From contig JACZKN010000596.1 of NCBI GenBank assembly GCA_014859985.1, forward strand, positions 1 through 12,386: 12,386 bases of DNA, read 5' to 3'. The notes below the pieces were generated by a model. That model searched no databases and was not told the origin of the DNA. It was given only the letters and a program-made list of their open reading frames with translations. The stretch comes from Candidatus Krumholzibacteriia bacterium (GTDB taxonomy: Bacteria; Krumholzibacteriota; Krumholzibacteriia; LZORAL124-64-63). Position numbers and translations under genes: made by a program. Positions 1 to 5,103 of this stretch are shown one piece after another. Positions within the stretch are counted from its first letter, which is position 1; each line of letters opens with the position of its first letter.

Positions 1-774
1 GTCGCCGATCACCAGGGTGATCCGCGCGCCGCGCTCGCAACGCTCGAGACAGCGGCGGCCGGCCTGCGGGGCACGGCCGTCGACGTGCGCTGCGGCTGCC
101 GGGTCGTGGCCGGGTACGCCCCCGGGAGGCTGCTGGTGCGCCGCGGCGCTGACCTGGCCGCGCTGGAGGCCGGGCGCGTGGTCTGGGCCGGCGGTGCCCT
201 GGACACCCTGGGGCTCTTCGCGGGCAACGACACGCCGGGCGCCCTGGGCCCGCGGGCCGTGTACCGTCTGCTGCTGCGGGACCGGCTACCGGTGGCGGGG
301 TGCCACGCCCTGCTGGTTGGCGGCGGGCTGGACCTGTGGCTGGCGGCGGCGCTGCTGGCGGCGCGCGGCGCGCGGATCACCCTGGTGATCGGCGACGGCG
401 CACCCCACGCGGAGATCGCCGCCGCGGTGGACCGCAAGTGGCAGCTGAACACGGGGCTCGTCCTGCAGGAACTGGCGCGCCGCGGCGAGGGCCGGTTGCA
501 CGGGACCTTCGCCCCGGGCGGGGACACCACCGGCCCGGGCGAGACCCACATGGGCATGGAGACCGACCTGGCCGTGGTCTGCGGCCGCGGCAAGCCCACC
601 TACGACATCCCCTACCAGCTGGGCGCGGACCTCGTGCTGGATCCGGCGCGCGGCGGGTTCATCGCCCCGGCGTCGGCCGCCTTGCCGGGCGGCACCGCCT
701 TCGCCGCCGTCGGCGAGGCAGCGGGCCTGCTGCCGGACGAGGTCCTGGGCGCGGCTCCGGAGGTGCGAAGGTGA
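1..774 (+). CDS. FAD/NAD(P)-dependent oxidoreductase, alpha-subunit type (HcnB/SoxA/OoxA-like), 5' truncated
   Basis: The frame is open from the first base of the window, so the gene starts upstream; 257 C-terminal residues are visible. They contain the signature of the pyridine-nucleotide-disulfide-oxidoreductase-like alpha subunits of hydrogen cyanide synthase, opine oxidase and sarcosine oxidase. A 'VVWAGGALDTLGLFAGNDTP' segment matches the ATG...PFPGNDLPG stretch of these enzymes. It is followed by a second Rossmann fold (ALLVGGGLDLWLAAALLAAR) and a closing 'TAFAAVGEAAG' that matches the usual 'GLYAAGEAAG'. The N-terminal FAD-binding fold is outside the window. By family knowledge this subunit carries FAD and relays electrons from the substrate-oxidising beta subunit. 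Its stop overlaps the GTG start of the [2Fe-2S] gene, giving a tight operon. The second Rossmann glycine pattern is slightly degenerate (GGGLDL), so NAD(P) binding is uncertain. Confidence 0.75.
   Translation, partial: VADHQGDPRAALATLETAAAGLRGTAVDVRCGCRVVAGYAPGRLLVRRGADLAALEAGRVVWAGGALDTLGLFAGNDTPGALGPRAVYRLLLRDRLPVAGCHALLVGGGLDLWLAAALLAARGARITLVIGDGAPHAEIAAAVDRKWQLNTGLVLQELARRGEGRLHGTFAPGGDTTGPGETHMGMETDLAVVCGRGKPTYDIPYQLGADLVLDPARGGFIAPASAALPGGTAFAAVGEAAGLLPDEVLGAAPEVRR
759..763 (+). promoter_or_regulatory. Shine-Dalgarno site fixing the GTG start of the [2Fe-2S] protein
   Basis: GGAGG lies 7 bases upstream of the GTG at 771, inside the end of the preceding gene. No ATG in that frame has a comparable site, so this decides the start and shows translational coupling (GTGA overlap). 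Confidence 0.75.
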
Positions 775-1079
775 GCAAGGGCAAGATCTTCCTGTGCCGC
801 TGCGAGGACGTGACGCTCCACGAGTTCCGCGCGGCCTACCGGGAGGGATTCACGGAGATCGAGTCCCTCAAGCGCTACACCGGGGTCTCCACCGGCTTCT
901 GCCAGGGCAAGGGCTGCCTGGCCGAGTCGGCGCTGGAACTGGCGCGGCTGCGGGGCGCCGAACCGGGCACCGTACGGCCCACCAACATCCGTCCGCCGGC
1001 CGAGCCGTTGACCTTCGGCCAGCTGGCGGCCCTGGACGTCCCTGCGCCGGCGGCGGCCCCCGCCCAGGAGAAGCCATGA
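771..1079 (+). CDS. Small BFD-like (2Fe-2S)-binding protein
   Basis: A 102-residue protein starting at GTG, overlapping the upstream stop by four bases. Four cysteines (C9, C11, C44, C49) have the spacing C-x-C-x32-C-x4-C, which is the bacterioferritin-associated-ferredoxin (BFD) [2Fe-2S] fold. The surrounding 'LCRCEDVT', 'GFTEIESLKRYTG' and 'TGFCQGKGC' segments are typical. In HcnA/HcnB, opine oxidases and archaeal proline dehydrogenases this domain is often fused to the alpha subunit or encoded as a small separate subunit; here it stands alone. Its role is inferred to be electron relay between the two flavoproteins of the complex. The C-terminal ~35 residues are Pro/Ala-rich and probably disordered. 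Its own stop overlaps the ATG of the next gene (ATGA). Confidence 0.85.
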   Translation: MSKGKIFLCRCEDVTLHEFRAAYREGFTEIESLKRYTGVSTGFCQGKGCLAESALELARLRGAEPGTVRPTNIRPPAEPLTFGQLAALDVPAPAAAPAQEKP

Positions 1080-2260
1080 TCCCCCTGAGCACCGGACCGG
1101 TGCCCGCCACCGCCGAAGCCGTGGTGATCGGCGGCGGCGTCAACGGGCTGTGCGCCGCCTACGAGCTGGCCAAGCTCGGCCTGAAGCGTGTCGTGGTGCT
1201 GGAGAAGAACTACATCGGCTCCGGCAGCACCGGCCGCTGCGGCGGCGGGATCCGGGCCCAGTGGACCACGACGGAGAACATCCGCCTGGCCCAGGAATCG
1301 GTGCGCATGTACGAGAACATGGCCACCGAGCTGGGCTACCAGGTGTTCTTCCGCCAGGGCGGCTACCTCATGGTGACCGAGGAAGAGAAGCACCTTGCGG
1401 CCATGCGCGACGCCGTCGCCCTGCAGAACAGCTGCGGCGTCCCGACGGAGTTCCTGCAGCCGCAGGAATGCCGCCGGATCGTCCCGGACCTGGACGTCAG
1501 CCGCCTGGCCGGCGCCACCTTCTGCCCCGAGGACGGCACCGCCTACCCCTTCGCCGTCACCTGGGGCTACGCCCGGGCCTGCCTGCGCCTGGGCGTGTCG
1601 ATCTTCATCCGCACCGGGGTGACGGCCATCGTCAGCGACGGCGGCCGCATCACCGGCGTCCAGACCGACCGCGGCCCGATCGCGGCCCCGGTGGTGGTCA
1701 ACTGCGCCGGCCCCTGGTCGCGGCACATGGCGGCGATGGTCGGCGTCGCCCTGCCCAACCGGCAGGAACGCCACGAGATCATGGTGTCGGAGTCGCTCAA
1801 GCCCTTTCTCGAGCCCATGGTGATCTCCATCACCAACGGCATCTATTTCAGCCAGAGCATGCGCGGCGAGATCGTCGGCGGCATCGGCGACCCCGCCGAG
1901 CCCCACTGGACCGATCCCGGGCAGTTCGACACCCGCAGCCAGCTGCGCTTCGCCGTGCGCTTCGCCAAGGCCCTGCTGGCCTACTACCCCCGCGCGGCCG
2001 GCGTGCGCATGATGCGCCAGTGGGCGGGCATGTACGACGTGACCCCCGACCACCGGCCCATCCTGGGCGGCGTGCCCGGGCTGGAAGGCTACTGGCACAT
2101 CTGCGGCTTCAGCGGCCACGGCTTCATGCTCGGCCCCATGACCGGCAAGCGCATGGCGAAACACATCGTCAGCGGCGAGCCCGACGACATCATCTCTTCA
2201 TTGTCCCTCTCCCGTTTCGACTCGGGTGAGACAGTGGCGGACGCCTTCGTCGTCGGTTAG
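1076..2260 (+). CDS. FAD-dependent oxidoreductase, DAO family (sarcosine oxidase beta / proline dehydrogenase beta-like)
   Basis: A 394-residue flavoprotein whose ATG overlaps the stop of the [2Fe-2S] gene. The N-terminus has the dinucleotide-binding motif VVIGGGVNG (residues 16-24) and an acidic residue ending the second strand (VVVLEKN). 'GSGSTGRCGGGIRAQW' and the C-terminal 'DVTPDHRPILGG' and 'GFSGHGFMLGP' stretches are typical of SoxB/HcnC/proline dehydrogenase beta subunits. By family knowledge it oxidises the C-N bond of an amino acid or secondary amine. The substrate cannot be told: sarcosine, proline, D-amino acids and opines are all possible. At the position where I place the covalent-FMN histidine of tetrameric sarcosine oxidase there is Tyr157, so covalent FMN is doubtful. 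The last ~12 residues, from about 382 on (including ADAFVVG), are encoded inside the large inverted repeat. The tail after 'VSGEPDDI' may therefore not be original. Confidence 0.87.
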   Translation: MIPLSTGPVPATAEAVVIGGGVNGLCAAYELAKLGLKRVVVLEKNYIGSGSTGRCGGGIRAQWTTTENIRLAQESVRMYENMATELGYQVFFRQGGYLMVTEEEKHLAAMRDAVALQNSCGVPTEFLQPQECRRIVPDLDVSRLAGATFCPEDGTAYPFAVTWGYARACLRLGVSIFIRTGVTAIVSDGGRITGVQTDRGPIAAPVVVNCAGPWSRHMAAMVGVALPNRQERHEIMVSESLKPFLEPMVISITNGIYFSQSMRGEIVGGIGDPAEPHWTDPGQFDTRSQLRFAVRFAKALLAYYPRAAGVRMMRQWAGMYDVTPDHRPILGGVPGLEGYWHICGFSGHGFMLGPMTGKRMAKHIVSGEPDDIISSLSLSRFDSGETVADAFVVG

Positions 2261-2386
2261 GGCAGGGGACTGTACGGAAGGAAGCGGCGCGGTCCTCGGC
2301 CTTCGGCCTGCGGAGTGCGCCGCTTCCTTCCGTACAGTCCCCTGCCCGGCCCAACGACGAAGGCGTTCGCACCCTATCGGCCGAGT
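2220..2386. repeat. Large inverted repeat (about 70-base arms, 26-base loop) between convergent genes
   Basis: The left arm 2220-2290 is complementary to the right arm 2317-2386. The inner 31 bases (2260-2290 against 2317-2347) are perfect. The inner 54 bases match at 49 positions. The outer ~16 bases match at about 11 positions with one single-base gap. The 26-base loop (2291-2316) holds a further small palindrome, GGCC-TTC-GGCC. The left arm includes the last codons and the stop of the upstream flavoprotein; the right arm includes the last codons and stop of the epimerase on the other strand. No T-tract follows either arm, so it is not a standard intrinsic terminator. As RNA it would form an exceptionally stable hairpin from either strand and could act as a bidirectional terminator, an mRNA 3'-end stabiliser or a dispersed palindromic element. 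Confidence 0.93.
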
Positions 2387-3285
2387 ACATCGGTCAGGGC
2401 GGCATCGAGTTCGGGGAAGCGGAACTTGAAGCCGCGGGCGCGCAGGGCGTTGGGCAGGACTCGCTGGCCGTTGAGGACCAGGTCGGCCTGCTCCCCCAGC
2501 AGCAGGCGCAGGGCGAAGGCGGGCGCGGGCAGGACGGCGGGCTTGCCCAGGGCGCGGCCCAGGGCCCTGGCGAAGGCGGCCTGGGTGGGGGGATTGGGGA
2601 CCGAGGCATTGACGGGCCCGGCCAGGGCGGGCGTGTCCAGGGCGAACAGGATCGCCGCGACCAGGTCCTCCAGGTGGATCCAGGGCTGGTACTGGCGGCC
2701 GCCACCCAGGGGACCGCCCAGGCCCAGGCGGAAGGGCCGCAGCATCACTGGCAGGGCGCCGCCGTCGCGGGCCAGGACCATGGCGATGCGCAGCAGCACG
2801 ACCCGGGCACCCTCGCGCTCGGCGTTGCGGGCGGTGTTCTCCCACTCCACGGCCAGGTGGGCCAGGAAGTCCTGGCCTGGCTGGGCGTCCTCGCCCAGGG
2901 CCCGCTCGCCGCCGTCACCGTAGTAGCCGACGGCCGAGGCGCTGACCAGGGTCAGCGGACGGTCGGCGGCGGCCACGGCCGCGGCCACGTGGTCGGTGAC
3001 GGCCAGCCGGGAGCGCCGGATGCGGCGCTTGCGGGCGGCGGTCCAGCGGCCGCCGCCCACCGACTCGCCGGCCAGGTTCACCACCGCGTCGCAGGTGGCC
3101 AGGCGGTCCTGCCAGCCGCCGGCCAGGTTCGGGTCGGCCCCCACCAGTTCGACCGCACCGGGCAGGCGGCCGCGCGCCCGCAAGGGGTCGCGGGTCACGC
3201 AGACGACCGCGTCGCCGCGCCGGTCCAGATCCTGGATCAGGCGGCGACCCACCAGGCCGGTGCCGCCGGTGACGAAAACGCGCAT
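2374..3285 (-). CDS. TIGR01777-family NAD(P)-dependent epimerase/SDR (YfcH-like)
   Basis: A 303-residue extended SDR. The N-terminus 'MRVFVTGGTGLVGRRLIQ' carries the Rossmann motif GGTGLVG (residues 7-13). 'VVNLAGESVGGGRWT' and 'SASAVGYYGD' are hallmarks of the TIGR01777/YfcH group. 'QYQPWIHLEDLV' follows, and the C-terminus ('LVLNGQRVLPNALRARGFKF') matches the DUF1731 tail of that group. Length is normal for the family. The start is supported by AAGGAG about 9 bases upstream on the minus strand, and by a good promoter at 3343-3371. The substrate of this family is not established; some members are linked to cell division or sugar-nucleotide chemistry. The stop codon falls inside the large inverted repeat shared with the convergent flavoprotein gene. 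It is divergent from the crotonase gene. Confidence 0.93.
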   Translation of the reverse strand: MRVFVTGGTGLVGRRLIQDLDRRGDAVVCVTRDPLRARGRLPGAVELVGADPNLAGGWQDRLATCDAVVNLAGESVGGGRWTAARKRRIRRSRLAVTDHVAAAVAAADRPLTLVSASAVGYYGDGGERALGEDAQPGQDFLAHLAVEWENTARNAEREGARVVLLRIAMVLARDGGALPVMLRPFRLGLGGPLGGGRQYQPWIHLEDLVAAILFALDTPALAGPVNASVPNPPTQAAFARALGRALGKPAVLPAPAFALRLLLGEQADLVLNGQRVLPNALRARGFKFRFPELDAALTDVLGR

Positions 3286-3342
3286 GCCGGAGCTCCTTCC
3301 CGGGAGCCGGGCCCCGGCCCCGCCCCCGGTGTGCAGACGGCC

Positions 3343-3371
3343 AGTGTACCGCCGGGCCGCCGGCCTGTCCA
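3343..3371 (-). promoter_or_regulatory. Probable sigma70-type promoter of the epimerase gene
   Basis: On the minus strand TGGACA (3371-3366) and TACACT (3348-3343) are separated by exactly 17 bases. They match the -35 and -10 consensus at 5/6 and 4/6. Transcription would start near 3336, giving a leader of about 50 bases. Confidence 0.5.
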
Positions 3372-3388
3372 CCGGCCCGCCGGAGCGC

Positions 3389-3417
3389 TTCCCTGGAACC
3401 GGCCCATCGCCTATCTT
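3389..3417 (+). promoter_or_regulatory. Possible weak promoter of the crotonase-like gene
   Basis: TTCCCT (3389-3394) and TATCTT (3412-3417) are spaced by 17 bases, about 55 bases upstream of the ATG at 3478. The -10 is fair (4/6) and the -35 poor (3/6). It is the only reasonable candidate in a GC-rich intergenic stretch. Confidence 0.28.
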
Positions 3418-3477
3418 GGGTGGACCGCCGCGGCCCGATGCCCGGCCGCGGCCGCACCCCACGCAGCGGGAGACGCC

Positions 3478-4284
3478 ATGGATTACCGGAACTTCGATTG
3501 CGAGATCGCCGACGGCAGCGCCCGCGTGCGCCTGATCGGGCCGGGCAGCCCGGAGATGGGTGAACTGTGCGACGAGTTCGTCGACCTGATGCTGCGGCTG
3601 CAGGAGGACAATGCCGTGCGCGTGGTGGCGGTGATGGACGGCGACCACGCCTTCGACCTGCACCACCACCTCGACGGTCTGGCCGAACCCCAGGAGGACG
3701 GCGGCGGCTTCGCGACCCTGGCCGCCGACGGCGAGGTCGCCCGGCGCCTGGTGACCCTGATCCAGGAGACGACCAAGCCCGTGGTCGCGATCACCCGCGG
3801 CGACGTGCGCGACTTCGGCCTGGGCTTCTACCTGGCCGCGGACATCCGCCTGGCCGCGCCCACGGCCAGCTTCTGCGTCACCGGCCAGACCACGGGGGTG
3901 ATGCCGGGTTGGGGCCTGATCCACACCTTGCCGCGCCTGATCGGCCCGGGGCGCACCCTGGACTTCCTGTGGTCCGGCCGCGTGCTGGGCGCCGCGGAGG
4001 CCCACCGGCTGGGCCTGGTCGATCGCCTGCTGGGCGACGCGGCCTTCGAGGACGAGGTGGACGCCTACCTGGAACGGCTGCGGCGCCTGCCCCAACCGGC
4101 GGTGCGGCTGCTGAAGCTGGGCGTGCAGCAGGCCGCCCAGCTGGACATGACGGCCATGCTCGACTACGAGTGGGAATCGCAGCAGCAGTGCTGGCTCTCG
4201 CGGGAGACCGCCGAGGGCCTGCGGGCCTGGCAGGAGGGCCGCGACCCCGAACTCGACGCCCCGACGGCCGCCGAAGACGACTGA
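3478..4284 (+). CDS. Enoyl-CoA hydratase/isomerase (crotonase) family protein with non-canonical active site
   Basis: A 268-residue protein with a crotonase core. 'KPVVAITRGDVRDFGLGFYLAADIRLA' (from residue 100) corresponds to the canonical KPVIAAVNG.ALGGGCELAL.CDIR.A block. 'TGVMPGWGLIHTLPRLIGPGRTLDFLWSGR' corresponds to the LG..PG.GGTQRLPRLVG...A.E..LTG block. A GGGAG site precedes the ATG. Classical hydratases use two glutamates; by my alignment these positions are Gly136 and Asp162, and the first oxyanion-hole segment (A-F-x-A-G-x-D) is replaced by a His-rich 'HAFDLHHHLDGL' (58-68). So it has the fold but probably not standard hydratase chemistry; another CoA-thioester reaction (isomerase, decarboxylase, hydrolase) or a non-catalytic role is possible. 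The C-terminal trimerisation-helix region is of normal length. A strong terminator follows. No fatty-acid oxidation partner is adjacent. Confidence 0.85.
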   Translation: MDYRNFDCEIADGSARVRLIGPGSPEMGELCDEFVDLMLRLQEDNAVRVVAVMDGDHAFDLHHHLDGLAEPQEDGGGFATLAADGEVARRLVTLIQETTKPVVAITRGDVRDFGLGFYLAADIRLAAPTASFCVTGQTTGVMPGWGLIHTLPRLIGPGRTLDFLWSGRVLGAAEAHRLGLVDRLLGDAAFEDEVDAYLERLRRLPQPAVRLLKLGVQQAAQLDMTAMLDYEWESQQQCWLSRETAEGLRAWQEGRDPELDAPTAAEDD

Positions 4285-4306
4285 CGGGCGCCCCGGCGGC
4301 AACAGG

Positions 4307-4339
4307 AAAGCCGCCCCCCGCTGGTGGGGGGGCGGCTTT
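4307..4339. terminator. Bidirectional rho-independent terminator between convergent genes
   Basis: A 13-bp perfect stem (AAAGCCGCCCCCC at 4307-4319 with its complement at 4327-4339) and a 7-base loop. The stem starts with A and ends with T residues, so it has a short U-run in both directions. It sits between the crotonase stop (4284) and the stop of the minus-strand secreted protein (4371), and would serve both. Confidence 0.85.
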
Positions 4340-4370
4340 GCTCTCGCCCGTAGGATCGGCCTGGCCGGAT

Positions 4371-4958
4371 CTAGCGGAACAGGCTCTTGACCTCGCCCCA
4401 GGAGGCGTCCTCGGTCGGCACCGCGCACCCGCCATTGAGGCTGAACACGGGCACGTTGTCGCCGGTGACCGGGTCGCCGGTGCTGTTGACCAGCGGCAGG
4501 ATGATGTTGTAGTCCGCGCCGTCCAGGTAGGCGCAGCTGCCCGGGATGCTCGGGAAGTAAGTGGGCGAGATGAACAGATCGGTCGGGGTGAGGGCGTCCT
4601 GCACGAACAGGCTGAAGGACATGAAGACCACCGTGCCGTTGCTGACGGGGGCGGGCTGGCCGTAGCCGACGAACCACTCGTTGACGCGGCTGGCCATGTT
4701 GAGCGCGTCGACCGGGTAGGCGACCGACAGCGGGCCGAAGGCCGGGCCCTCGACCTCGAGCTTCAGTTCGAAGCCGCCGACCGTGGGCGTCTCGATGCCG
4801 GTGCCCACCAGGTAGCAGGCGACCTCGCCCGTGCCGTAGCCGCAGTTCTCTTCGCCCGCGGGATCGAGGTACACGCCGATGTTGTTGGAGGACCAGTACT
4901 GCCCGAAAGCGGATCCGGCCATCAGGCTGAAGATGATCACGAGAGCCAGCTTCTTCAT
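4371..4958 (-). CDS. Small secreted protein of unknown function
   Basis: A 195-residue protein. The start ATG at 4958 has AGGAG 7 bases upstream and begins a clear Sec signal peptide (MKKLALVIIFSLMAGSAFG, cleavage probably before QYW); there is no lipobox. An in-frame ATG 17 codons upstream would place polar residues before the signal peptide and is not preferred. The mature part starts 'QYWSSNNIGVYLDPAGEENCG', contains four cysteines (two possible disulfides), reads as beta-rich, and ends 'FSLNGGCAVP' then 'ASWGEVKSLFR'. I associate this N-terminal 'NNIGVYxDxxGxxNC' pattern and the short C-terminal W-G-x-[VI]-K-x-[LM]-[YF]-R motif with exported hypothetical proteins common in Krumholzibacteriota/Eisenbacteria-like genomes; this comes from memory. 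No function is known. The gene is monocistronic, with its own promoter and terminator. Confidence 0.9.
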   Translation of the reverse strand: MKKLALVIIFSLMAGSAFGQYWSSNNIGVYLDPAGEENCGYGTGEVACYLVGTGIETPTVGGFELKLEVEGPAFGPLSVAYPVDALNMASRVNEWFVGYGQPAPVSNGTVVFMSFSLFVQDALTPTDLFISPTYFPSIPGSCAYLDGADYNIILPLVNSTGDPVTGDNVPVFSLNGGCAVPTEDASWGEVKSLFR

Positions 4959-4993
4959 TGTAACGCTCCTCTGCAAGAACCCAAGTTGACCAA

Positions 4994-5008
4994 TGGGGCG
5001 ATTCCCCA
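4994..5008 (-). other. Small hairpin in the 5' leader of the secreted protein
   Basis: TGGGG-CGATT-CCCCA (written on the plus strand) is a 5-bp stem with a 5-base loop, about 36 bases upstream of the start codon and inside the predicted leader. It could stabilise the transcript; no regulatory role is shown. Confidence 0.3.
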
Positions 5009-5033
5009 CGCGGACATATGCGGTGCATCAAGG

Positions 5034-5042
5034 AGTATAGCA
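5034..5042 (-). promoter_or_regulatory. Extended -10 promoter of the secreted protein gene
   Basis: The minus strand reads TGCTATACT, an extended -10 (TGn) directly joined to TATACT (5/6). Such promoters need little or no -35, and no good -35 is seen. Transcription would begin near 5027, leaving about 70 bases of leader before the ATG at 4958. Confidence 0.55.
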
Positions 5043-5063
5043 CCTGGGAGGAATCAGTACAGC

Positions 5064-5103
5064 AAAAAATCCGCGTTTAATTCGGTTTTCTCAAGGCGGA
5101 TTT
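5064..5103 (-). terminator. Rho-independent terminator overlapping the end of the ligase gene
   Basis: On the minus strand an 8-bp perfect stem (complements of 5096-5103 and 5067-5074; AAATCCGC paired with GCGGATTT) encloses a 21-base loop and runs straight into a run of six T (5069-5064). The 5' arm lies in the last nine codons of the ligase. It ends the asparagine synthetase-ACP-ligase operon before the next promoter at 5034-5042. Confidence 0.6.

Noticed and set aside
875..2164. Minus-strand open frame of about 430 codons opposite the flavoprotein
   Set aside because: Antisense shadow: low-complexity His/Ala/Gly-rich translation, no start context, and it covers a gene with strong family motifs on the other strand.
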